Assembly: GCA_019321725.1 (NCBI GenBank)
Contig: CM033124.1
Location: forward strand, 2,790,001-2,854,000
Source: Paulownia fortunei
Taxonomy: Eukaryota > Streptophyta > Magnoliopsida > Lamiales > Paulowniaceae
Length of the DNA stretch: 64,000 nt
Direction: 5' to 3'
The notes under the pieces: generated by a model
Told to the model about the DNA's origin: nothing
The model's database searches: none
What the model saw: only the letters and a program-made list of their open reading frames with translations
Part shown: piece by piece, positions 1 through 12,100 of the stretch
How the letters are laid out: every line of letters begins with the position of its first letter
How positions within the stretch are numbered: the first letter of the stretch is position 1
Translations under genes and position numbers: made by a program

Positions 1-727
1 AGTGGCAATTACAAGGAATCCATATGCCTAATCTTAGGTAGAATGTGATACTGACTCAGTGATGGTAGTCATTTGGCAGGACAAACCTCAAACATATGGC
101 CTTTGAATGAGAAATTGTCCATGTGCCTCACAAGTGCATGTCTGTTTTCATGGTGGGAGTTAGGAAAAATTGTTAGACCAACAACTTTATAATATCTTTG
201 TGGACCTTTTGATATAGCATCCATTTATGACAGTTATGAGAATGATTTTGCCCAAGGAATACGGGGGGAAGTATTAAATCTTTCATATTGACATTTATAT
301 AAAGAGTAATTGGTAATGTGGTTTTAAGATTTTAATATGCCATCCAGCATATTTTACTTAATAAGAACTCTTCTCATGAGATTTTGAGAAGAATGTGTGT
401 AGATCAGGTAACACCAACTTGTGAAAATTGGTTATTTGCCGCTACAAACTCTTTTCACGAATTTTTTGGTTTTGGATTTAAATGTCAACATGACTATGCT
501 GCAATACTTCCAGTAACTATTTACAGTCCAACAATAAGAGAACCCTGAAAATAGAAATTTTAATGTTAAGACAATCAACATTTCAAGAAAGTTTGAAGAT
601 GGGAAAATTTGAGTTGCTTTGATATGATTTCCAAGCGGACTTGCAATCTCTAAGTATGGAAGCCTCTCTCGTTTACTATAGAGTGTTTTTCAATCTTGTT
701 TCTTCACTCCTGTTTGGCTGAACACAG

Positions 728-835
728 GTTTATGCTATTGGGGGATTTTTCATTTTGAGGTGGGCATGGACAAGATGGAATGAACGGAAGGGACAGAAGA
801 AGCCAGGCGATGAGCCTCCTCCTGCTCGTGATTAG
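728..835 (+). CDS. 3'-terminal coding exon of an unidentified gene (partial)
   Basis: A splice acceptor (aacacag) at 721-727 is followed by an open frame of 35 codons ending in TAG at 833-835. The peptide opens with a short hydrophobic stretch (VYAIGGFFILRWAW), followed by a basic segment and a proline-rich tail (PGDEPPPARD). This looks like the end of a membrane protein whose last helix is followed by a short charged tail. I could not find the preceding exon with confidence in the first 720 bases, so phase 0 at the junction is assumed. The family is not recognised. A non-coding reading remains possible because the frame is short, but the clean acceptor and amphipathic, non-random composition favour an exon. 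Confidence 0.45.
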   Translation, partial: VYAIGGFFILRWAWTRWNERKGQKKPGDEPPPARD

Positions 836-2660
836 CCTTTTGATCATTCTGTGAAAGGGAAAGGCACGGTTACTTATAATCATGTATTATTCTACAAGTA
901 TAATGTAGTTCTGACTTTATACACTGAAGACATTAAGGTTTCTGCAACTACTTATCTTAAGGTTCATTTAATCTCATTTTCTCAATAACCACCAATACCT
1001 TTGTTTTGGAATTCTTACTTCTTCATGTGATGTGTTACAATCATGCTTCTGTTCGTTTTTCACTCAAACGACTACTGTTTGGTTACGTCTGGCATGAGAG
1101 GCTAGTGGCTTGGATCCAACCATAATGTTGTTGCAAGTTATAAACATAGATAAATAATTTTGCAGGCTATTCAAAATTTGGTTGTCCAAATTCTGTGTGA
1201 TTTTATGCTTGTGTTAATGTTTTAACATGTACATGTTTCTCAACTGTTGGGACTATATAGGATTATCTGATTAGCAAATTGATTTCCCCGTGTCCTTAAA
1301 ACCACATATAGTATGTACTCTATTTACTCTGTTGACTAGGGGATGCTGTAATTGAAGTGTAGTTAGTAACACACTTCTGCAAATATATTGGGTTCAGAAT
1401 GTTTGCCAATCAGTATCAGTTATAACTATGCTGGTTACATCATGATGAGTAATTCTGTTCCATGGTTGAATTCGTTGTAAGATTTCATATAGTTGAATTA
1501 CAGATGGATGCGGTTGGCTCAGTTGATGAGGTATGACAAGAACTTGTCATTCCTTGTCACTGAGAGTTGGAACTAATTATGTAGGTCCAATAGTTTCACT
1601 CTTTGCTACTACACCCCATGTAAGATTTCCAACGCCTAATGTTAAGAGAAAAATCAAATAATCTCATTTATCAACAGATGTCTGGGAGGGCATCTTTCAA
1701 TGTATCTGTATCAGAGAGTTCGTATAGTAGGGTGTGGAAATATCTGATTGTATCTCAATATTCTACCTTTGATAATGGAAACCAAGAAATTATAGAAGGC
1801 CACTGAAATATGTTTGAATAGTACAATAGTGATATGGATTTGATATCAATTGTGTTTATACGGTGACGGAGTATTCAAAGAAACTATATCAATTTTTATT
1901 CATCTGGTCACCCTGTGTAAAATCTGACATTGGTACGTTGGGTAATATGATTTGCCAAATTTTATGGTTTATGTAATTGGAAAGCAACTTTCAACAGTAT
2001 AACCAGACTTCGTTTTTTGAAACATTTTGTAAGAAAATGTTACCCTAACTACAAAACTTCATAAAGTTGGCTAACACATGCAAATTTTGGTTCTCAGAAC
2101 TCACAGTTCTAAGACAATCACAACTATTAGTGAATGATGAATCTATGCAATTCCTTACACATTATGATTATCTTTGGAACCTAAAATTCGAAGAGTTCCT
2201 AGGAAAAATTCGATGAACACGTGCATACGTCACTAATGACTTTCTAAGAATAATTCCACGAACACACATATGTTACTAATGACGTTAGTTCATGAAAGGA
2301 CAAATTCTACATAAATGGCCACACCAAAACCAAAAAATAGGCTATCATAATCCTAGAAATACCCTTGTAGCAGCATGGAATAACCCTAAAAATTGTAAGG
2401 CAAATAATGGTTTAATATAGACAAAAATGTGCTATGAGATTAACGTCTTAGTATTTGGACAGGCTATTTTAATGACAAAATGTCAGAAAATTTAATATCT
2501 CCACCCTTGACCTCCAGTCTCACCTTTGGCCGGGTTAACAACTTCGTGCCTTCATACCCAACAAAACCACCTAGGATCAATATATTATACACAAGGCAAA
2601 TCCCCCTAGAATTTCAATTTATTAGATCGTTGCACGAGTTCAAGAATGACAGTTACAATG
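836..2660. other. Intergenic stretch and probable 3'UTR, no gene seen
   Basis: AT-rich sequence between the end of the upstream + strand gene and the 3' end of the convergent myotubularin gene. The first few hundred bases are probably 3'UTR of the left gene. The open frame at 2480-2677 has no splice context or recognisable composition. I see no RNA gene or clear repeat here. Confidence 0.5.
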
Positions 2661-2664
2661 GAGA

Positions 2665-3100
2665 TTTATTCACCTAAAGGGTAAAAAAATAGAGCTAACA
2701 CTAACAAATGAAGAATCTCTACAACAGACACTACATACTAAGCAATGAATGGCAGCTCATCAGCTTTGTACGATGCGAGGATTTTTATCATTTCAGACAA
2801 ACATCACCACATTATTAAATTAAAACAATGAACTTCTCTTTTGCTATCTCTGGAGATGGCCAGAAATTGAGGCTGACCAACACTAACTCTCTGTCCACTA
2901 TGTACAACTCCCGAGACCCACGTCGAATATGAGGGCCCATCTTCAATTTTTCGTTTCTTTATATTATTCAAGTATTTGTTAACTCTCACCAACAAAACTT
3001 CATTTGACTCCCTACAGAGCAGTCATCAGCTGGATGGGATAGCAGGGCTGAAGGGCGTTCCTGCATCTTAGGCTTAGTTCAAAATCTAAAGCTTCTATTG
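2665..3100 (-). other. Probable 3'UTR of the myotubularin gene with candidate poly(A) signal
   Basis: On the minus strand this follows the TAG stop at 3101-3103. A minus-strand AATAAA lies at 2665-2670, about 430 bases after the stop, and could serve as a polyadenylation signal. Plant signals are loose, so the true end may be nearer. A 63-codon minus-strand frame at 2804-2995 lies inside this UTR and has no supporting family similarity. Confidence 0.3.
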
Positions 3101-6100
3101 CTAGTCAAAATAGCTGTCATATATAGAAAGTCGGTCAAATGCATCAAAATTTGCCTTCAAACCAACAAACTGACTTTCAAATTGAGCACAACCAGCATCT
3201 GGCCATCTACACCCTCCATCTCTGGTGCGCAAGGGGCATAAAGATTCACAGACACGATTTATAGGATTGCTGGAACCATCATCTGCCATATGATCAACAA
3301 AGACAGAATTATCTGATTGCTCGTCATGCTGCAAATAGCCACTGGATTGCATATCCGAAACTGAAAACAGTGATTTTTGAGGAATTTCTGCTGGGCTGTT
3401 TTCAATGCTGACAATGCAATCACCATCTTCTGAGAAGTGAACCTTACACCCAAGTGATTGTATTGCCCGCTTTATAGCTGCAGTTTCCTTTTTGGCTCTC
3501 CTAGCCCAATCCCTCGCTGAGCTGCTGCTGAGCTTTTCATTTCGCAACTCATCTGTCAAAGACTCCATGTTGGCTGTTGTTTCTTTAACTTTTGCCTCTG
3601 CCAACTCTTTTGCCTGTCAACATTTTTAAGTATCCAATTAATTTTCGTGGTTGATAATGCCATAGATTGGCTAGCCTAGGTTATTTTCACATTGGCCTTG
3701 CCCAAACAGTATGTGAAGAAATGTCTGGAGCAACATGGTTTGGTTTTCATGCTTTTTAGTAACCAGCATAAATAAAAACACCAAACCAAATCAATTTTTG
3801 ACAAGTACCTCTAATTGAACAAACCGAATATATTTGGTTTTCTTGGGTTTGGTTTCAAACCATACTTGATTTTTTTAAAAAAAGTTATTTTTGTAAACAA
3901 TAAATAAAATACAAAGGGTGTTTGGCTGAGCTTTAAAACTCTTAAAACATCTTATAAGATGTTTGAGAGTTTGAGATCTTATAAGATCTCTTAAAGTGTT
4001 TGATAAAATTTTCAGAAAAATAGCTTATAAACTCTTAAAATAAGTTGTTATGATCTTATAAACTGTTTTTAAAAAAATAAGGAGATTCAAACTTATTTTC
4101 AAAGTTTTGATAATTTTAATTATAAAATTATCATTACTAACATCTTAAAAACTCAATGATCTTATTTTATCCAATACTTCAACAACTTATTTTTTTAATA
4201 AAATCTAACATTTTATAAGCTACAAAAGCATAATAATAAGATGTACGAGCTTATAATATCTTTTAAATAAGCTTAGCCAAACATCCTCATAATCACCAAT
4301 CCCACCCCAACACCCAACCCCCAACCCCCACCAAAAAAAAACCCTTCGACCTCAGCCACCCCATCCATCCCTCGTCCCTGCCTCCTGCCTCCACCACCAC
4401 CCGAGCAACCACCCATCCGAGCCCCGATTTTCACCCCCATATGCACACAAAAACACACATGTATGCAGATCTCTACATATTTTATACATGCTCACATACA
4501 TAACCGTACCCATATAGATCTGTTTATATGTATCTATCTACAAACAAACATATAGAATAAAAACAGAAATACTCTCTCTGTACATATTATCTATAACTAT
4601 ACTACTACAAACTTATGAATCTTCACGTGTTTCTTCCGACTGTATAAAAACTATGGCCTCTAAATAATATGATTAAAGAACAATTAATATCCTAATAGCA
4701 GAAGCAATAAAGCAAAATCAGGTAGTTTACAACTTTGATAGAACTCTGATATCCAAACAACCATCAAGAGAAAAATAAGTAGTAGAGAAAGAAGAAGAAA
4801 GGAAAGAACAAAACTAAAGGATTAACCTCTCCCCTAAAATTTAGGGTCCTCCTTTCCTCCAACCCTTGAAAGTAGAGACTCCTAGCTACACTTTTACCAA
4901 CACAGTACCTGTTCTAAGCTTTCCTGTATATATTTGGAGGCAGAATATCTTGCAAGATCCAATTACTTTATCTTGTGCAATCTAAATTAGATATAAAAAC
5001 CTCTAATTAGAAAAAAAAAACTTAGAAACTAATTATTTCCCTCCATCACTATCATATATTGATGTTAAATTTTGTGTGAGTTCTTTTTTATGACTAGGCA
5101 TGTTTGTAGAAAACATAACAAGAACAAGCATAATTTTATGTATCATGGATATTTTTGTGATATTATACGTATTTGTAAAGCATATTGTAATTTGCAGACA
5201 GAATTTTTTATTTTTTTTATGTGAGCATTATTGATGGTCTTCACTGTCTATTTAGTGATGAGATTACGTCCTACACTTCTATTTTACATGATGATAACCT
5301 CCAATTGTCATCTATTTTTCATATTATGGAAAAATTACAAGTCTATGTATGAAGTTTAATATTTTATTTCTGATTGTTAAGATGCGATGCACCACAGATG
5401 AAATTTTCAATCTTACATCTTACATAAGTTAATTTCAACGTACTAATTCATACGTCCTAAGTAGGATTTTCTTGAATTTCACAAATACAATAACTTTTAT
5501 CAGTAGTTATTAAGATGTGCCATAGACAGTTTAAACAATATAATCCTGTGATGGTATTTAATATCTATCCTGTATAGAATTGACGAGGACCAAACACTTG
5601 TCTGGTAGGCAGTTTTGGTCTGGCATGCAGTTACTTTCTCTCTCTTCTCTCTCACATTTCCTCTCCTCTCACTTCTCACACATTTCCTCTTCTTTCTCTA
5701 TTTTCTATATATTTTTAATCACATTCTGTTAAAATCCTCTATCATCTCCCTTCCTCGTCTCCTCTCACCTTTCATAAAATTGATTGATTTAATCCAAAAT
5801 GTTCTTACCATTTTTCACCTTTATATAATTGATTTTTATAAAAAATCTTTCTATTTTTTTATTTTTTTTCACATGAATCAAATAGGCTTTGCCGACCAGT
5901 CCAGAATTAACATACAGACGAATTCAATGGCCTAAAGAATAAAAGTGAAACAATAGAAAAGGAAAATTAACTAGAATATCCCATCAATGCTTGGTATACT
6001 TAGTAACAAGCAGATAATATAGTCATTCTTGTTCTATACAGAATACTAGACTTAAGTTGAATGAAAAAGTACAGATGAAAATATAATCAGGATTGGTATT

Positions 6101-9100
6101 GATGACTATGCGCCAGCAGAGGGAAAAAATTTTAAATGTTATCTTCAAAGATCATAATTACTTGAGCTTTACAAACCATCAGCATATAATACAGTTATTC
6201 TAATAGTTAAAACTTGCTCATAATAAGGTCTAAGCTAGTACAATCTTGAAATGAAGCAAGTTCATTCAAATATTTAATTAGATAAACGAACATGCTTCAT
6301 TAGATTCGGAATCATTCCATTTATATTCTTCTTTTTTGCTTCAAATTATAAAAGAAAAATAAACTCTTGGACTCAATAAAATTTAAATTTCATACACGTT
6401 CCGTCTTTTGCTGAAACACAAGGCACATAGCATCCTTAGAAACAAATCACACTTATACTGCTCACATTTCGGCAAAACAAGATAGGAAAAAATTCATTTC
6501 TATTTGTTCTGATAGATATTTAAAGCTTTATAGTTTTTAAGGTTTATAGTCCCATACAGAAGAATAATATTGTAATGATTTGAGTAGATAGCAAAATTAT
6601 GTTACGCAAATGATGTTCTTGTCTTCTCAACAAGAATGAATAACTGTACTTTACCAAGCTAAATTCTGTTACACATAGAACAACATTAGAGGTGATAATA
6701 AGACTGGCATTATTTGTAGGGTTTGGCATCTAACATTGCTAAAGAAGTTGCTGAGGAGATCAGTTAAAAATTTAACAGTCTATTTCCTCTTAAACACCTC
6801 ATAAACACATGTATCTTCACTGTCTATTTCCTGTTAAACACGATGTAAACACATGGTCTTTCACTTGTGACACACATTTTACTTCGTAATACATATAAGT
6901 ATGTACAGATAGAAGGGGAAGGCTAGAGAAGTGAGGGCGGTGCAATGCAGCCGGAGGGAGAGGACTGGGTTGGTGGGGGGTGGTTGGCCAGAGGTTGAGG
7001 AATATTATTTTTAATTTGGTTTAATATGGTTTGGATGATTAAAACCACATATTAAACCAAACCAATCTCACTTTTAAGGTTTCAGACCAAATTGAACCAA
7101 ATAATCCAAAAAACCAAACCAAATCTCAGTTTAATTTGGTTAAGACTGGCTTTTGCAAACCCCTGGTTGGACTAGCTCATTTCTTCAACTAGATTTTTGA
7201 ACATACATGTACATACAGATTTTAAACAAAAAAGGAATGCAGTCACCCTGCCCCACAGGCACACATACATGCATAGAGAGAAAGAAAGAGAAGAAAGAGT
7301 TAAGAGCAAGGAAATAATGAGAATATGCCTCCAGCCTAAAGAAATGCAAGCATGTGCCACCAGAAAAACATTTTAATTACCTTCTGTAATTCGGAGATTT
7401 TCTTAGCCATGTTCCTACAGTGTGCTTCAATCTCCCCTGCTTGGGCTTCTGATGGACAAGCCCATCGAAGGTGGAACTGAGGCCAAAGTGTTGGGGCTAA
7501 AGCTGCAGCTGGAGGTCGTAATGGACCTTGAAATTTTGATGGATCATAGAAGTGGTTATAATGCACATGAGACCTTCCATCTGAAGCCCTCAAATCAGCT
7601 AAATACATCCACAGGCACCCACATGCATCATAAACACCAGCTTGCTGCCTCTCTTTCTCACTGAGTTCCAAAGAACCAATTACACGAACCATTTAGAGAG
7701 GTAATCCAAATTATAATAGTTTAGTAAGAGTTCATTCCATTTTTTATAATTTCCAACACGACCCAAAAGGTCAGATTGGATTCAATGTTTTAGGCCAGTG
7801 TCACCAACTATGGTCCCCAACAATTCTGACATGGTTTTGGATTGTGGTTTTAATTGAAATGGAACTAGATTCTCGATGGGGAAGCCTTTAGGTTCTGAGT
7901 AAGCCATGTATGTATAAAGTAGACTTGTGTGGCTCTACCAAAACCCTATGCCATGTGAGTAGCCATGAGGTAATTATTTCAAATGGCACCTTTTGCATTC
8001 GTTTGTTACCTGAAAGGTCAATGTTTGACCTATTATATACGTCATGTCAATTTGGAGCTCTGCTTTTTAACTTTCCTAAGTTGCAGAAATTATGTTCTAC
8101 ATCTTTTGCCTTGTCCGAGGACAATTTTACACTAAACAAATAAAGTACAATGAACCCCGAAATATAGGGGGTGGCAAATCTGCAGGGAAGAGAAAATACT
8201 GATTAAATTACTTTTAAGTTTGACCTAGCAAGGAAAGACCTATACCTGTTGCAGAAAAAATTTCCAAAACGGCAGGAAAGCATACTGTCTAGTAAATCTA
8301 CCAGGAAAACCTGCAGTGCCAAAAATAAGAGCAATCAAGCAGTATTATAGCTGACTGTAGAAGAATTAGCTGTCTCTAGATGCATCAAATGAAGGTACAT
8401 TACCGAGGAGAACTCAAAGGCAAAAGGATACATTCGTAACAGTTGTGAAACACAATCGACCCACTGTAGAACAATTTCAAAAATTGAAAGAAAACAAGAA
8501 TCAGTGGCCAAAAAGAAAAAGAAAAAGAAAAAGAAAAAGAAAAAGAAAAACAGTCTTAGTTTTTAACTTTTCAATAACCAACTCCATAGTTACTCAAAAG
8601 GGCTTCGTCGAGATGAAGTAATAAAAAGGTTTAAGTAAGGAATGAATTTTGATACCAACTTGGAACGGGCAATTTAACAAAATAAATATCCTCATAACTG
8701 TCACTGTGCCAGTCAGACAGCTTCTACAGGTAAAAATAATATTCTTTCAAATTTGCGATATCAGCTTCACTTTCCATGTTTTGCGTAGAACTAGTTACTA
8801 TGCCTTTTAGCAACAATTGTCTGCTTATTAACCAATAAATAAACCAGCCAAGGGTACACCACACTGAAGCAAACATGAGCTGACTTCCAAAGAAAGAAGT
8901 CAATGTTAGCCTTGATGAAGACAATATCACGGCGATGCATCTAAAGTACTTCAACAAATGATTTAAACAGGTGGAGAAGAAAACAGTTTAAAGCAAAATT
9001 TAGCATTCTTTGCAACCATGACTATTTACAGTACATGTACCTGCAAAAAGATGGGTGAGTAATTATTTTGTGCATGTGAAGATGTAGATTGGGATGTGAA

Positions 9101-12100
9101 CGAGCCGGATGATTGGCGCATTGGTGACGAAGGGATACTCCCTGTAGAAGACTGTCGTGAAAATTCACCAGGAAGGCTGTCACTTCCAGATACAGTTGGC
9201 AATCCCAGACGATCTGAAAATGGATGACCAAATGCAAGCCAATCTTTTTCTACTAGTGCCTGAATTAGAAGAAAAGATTGAACCTAGTTACTAAAGCTAA
9301 TATCTTTATTGGAAATGTAAGCATAACTTAGCCTCTAAATATCACTATAACACAAGTATACTAAACACTATATAGTGCGGTTAAATGGTGACATCCACGT
9401 CTATTCCAACAATTTGACTAAGTCACACACATGAAAAGATAAAATAACATATAAACAAAAGTTGCCAAATGGAATACCCGTAAGACATCATAAAGCTACT
9501 TGAAAGCGCTAACCAAGAGTATAACGAAAAATATGCCACAGTACAATGGCCAAATGAAGAAGATCCAGCAGTATTTAGCCAGTACCTGAAAACCTTTGAT
9601 CGTCCGGTAATATGGATCAAGCAACAAACTTGCAAGGGACACCAACTGAGTTGTTCTATCCCATCCATCACTACAAATATAATTTTAAAAAACTTAGTAA
9701 AAGATCAAAGCAACACGTAGTTTGGTCTCTGATAATAATAGTTTTGAAACTTATAGGGCACAAAGTGGACAAATGTTCCATCCGAAACAGCAGAAGGTTG
9801 TCATTTCTCATAATACAGCAAGACAAGATAATACAGGTAGCAAAAATTTTAAAATTTAGCAAATATTACGAACTATATCCTCAGACTTGAAGCAGTTTAA
9901 CATGGATGAGTATGTGACAAAAATTTATAGGCACCACATAAAGAAAGGTAAACAAGGTCTACAGATGGAAAAAAATATAAACAGCATAATTCAATGCTAA
10001 GAACCAATTAGCCAAAAAAATTATCAGGCTCGACAAATCAAATCACAATCACTTGAAATATATCACAAGACTAACGACTTAATTTCGAGTCCAAGAGAAA
10101 TTACAAAATTGCCTTGAACAAGATAGATCTTTTATAACAGTTAAGGAGGCAACGAGGTAAAGAAGAGTTTTATAAGAAGTACATATATAACCATCCAAGT
10201 ATCAATTCCATATCAAGGGGCCTAGCTGTAAGAGTTTCCAACATAGAACAAATCATGAACTTCCTTAACTATGGACATTAGCTAAAAAGCAGTATCTTCT
10301 ACTCCCACCTTCTATGTGGCAGAATGTCTGAAAATAGATCTACATGTACCCAAAATAATTGCCCTTTTTTTCCAAACTATCCTTAATTACATAAATTAAA
10401 CATTCGTTTTTGTACTAGTTGAAAAATGATTGTCAACCTCTTCTGTATTATGCATGTACACCAGTTATGATAGAGCAAATTTCGAAGTTTGTGTAAAAGA
10501 GTTCCGATCCTCAAGTCTTTCTTGAGAACCTTGAGATGGAGAATGTTTTTATGATGAAACCTCACTAAAAATATCATTCTTATTTAAAGGGAAAATGCAG
10601 ATGTTGAAATTCTGATGTTACTTCCATCTATGAAGCATCTTAACAAAAAATTTAATACATTATTGTATATTCAAATACTAAAATCTAGGGGGAAGTTAAA
10701 ACTTACAACATATACACAATCCATATGTATAGCTCTTACATAACTAAGGCCTAGGGTTCCAAATGAAAATCATTTATAACCCAACAATTGGACCAGTCAA
10801 CAAAAGGTTCAGTTTCATTGGGTTGACCTCCTGGTCAGGTTTGACAAACATGGATCGTGCATGAGACAATAAAGTGAGAGAACATACAAGAAATATTCCA
10901 CCTAGTCAGGGCCATGCTCTTTCCACACTAGAGGGTGATATCTAATACTAGTATTTCTACCTCATCTCTCTTGATTATATGCCCTGTGCTGAGAATTTTT
11001 TATGCGTTAGTAACACAAACATTTACTATCAAAACTTGCTAACATTATTTTTTGTTATAGCATTTGTTTATCGGCATATATCTTCGTCTCCACTGTGAAC
11101 CATAAGCAACCATGTACAGAAAATCTGCACGTCTTAACATACATTAGGATAAACATGGATACTTAAGGGTAATTATTAATCATGACTACTACCCCAATGG
11201 ACCTTTAGCCAATGTTAAACCAAAAAAGCATTTGCCACTGAAGTGATAACAGATGAACACCAACATGAAAGGAAGTGAGCATCAAATCATCATGTCCAAT
11301 AATAGATATTCAATTGAGGAGTCTCTAATATAGGTGTGGTCCAAGAGTTTCCTGTTGAAAAAATCAAAGCTCCCACCCATTGTTAACAAAAATGAGGCAC
11401 TGTCCACAATGATTAATGAGTAATGCGTAAGCTTTCTCACCTACAATGAACAAGCACTGTAGCTGATTCCAGAGCAACACGAGCAGCAATCCAAGCTGAA
11501 CCAGCCAAAACACTCTGAACATGTATCAACCAACCGCTGTCCCCAAGAGTTGAGACTGAAGCAGACATACTGCTGAGATTACCTCCTCCCCAAGTCCATC
11601 CGCCATGCCTCTATCAGTAAAAAGGCAAAGGTAAGAACACAAGTACAAATTTATACTAATTATTAGCAGACAGACCAAAAATCATTTCACAAAATCCCAA
11701 TAACTCTAGCTAAAAAATTGCAAGAAAGGTCTACATCTATATCCCCTTTACGATAGTCAGATGGATAGATGATGGATCAACTTATCATAACATCTGAAAC
11801 TGAAACAAAGCAACAACGAAAAGTACAAAGGTAAGAAATTTTTTTTCTTTTTAAATATTACAAAACCTTCAACCAGAAAGAATGCTACTTCACTGATCCT
11901 TGAACCTAAAAAACCCTTTTTGCAGGCACAACGACTCTATGGATAAAAGACAGTTCACAAGCTAGGACCATCTATTTTCATGGTGAACCATTAGGAGTAA
12001 ATGCGATTCAGGGGGAAGTTGAGTAAACGGTCAAGTTTAATTGCTGAATTTGGGGAAACAGGGGCTGATAATTTTAATAGCAGGTATTTTTTTCCGGATG

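Noticed and set aside
2804..2995. 63-codon minus-strand frame after the MTM stop
   Set aside because: Lies in the probable 3'UTR, with no splice sites and no family resemblance.
3259..3453. 64-codon minus-strand frame
   Set aside because: Alternative frame within MTM exon 19; the 3101-3613 frame carries the conserved C-terminus.
4273..4458. Gly-rich minus-strand frame
   Set aside because: Translation of a C/A-rich simple sequence next to the MITE in intron 18.
7422..7664. 80-codon + strand frame
   Set aside because: Antisense shadow of MTM exon 18, which has clear family conservation on the minus strand.
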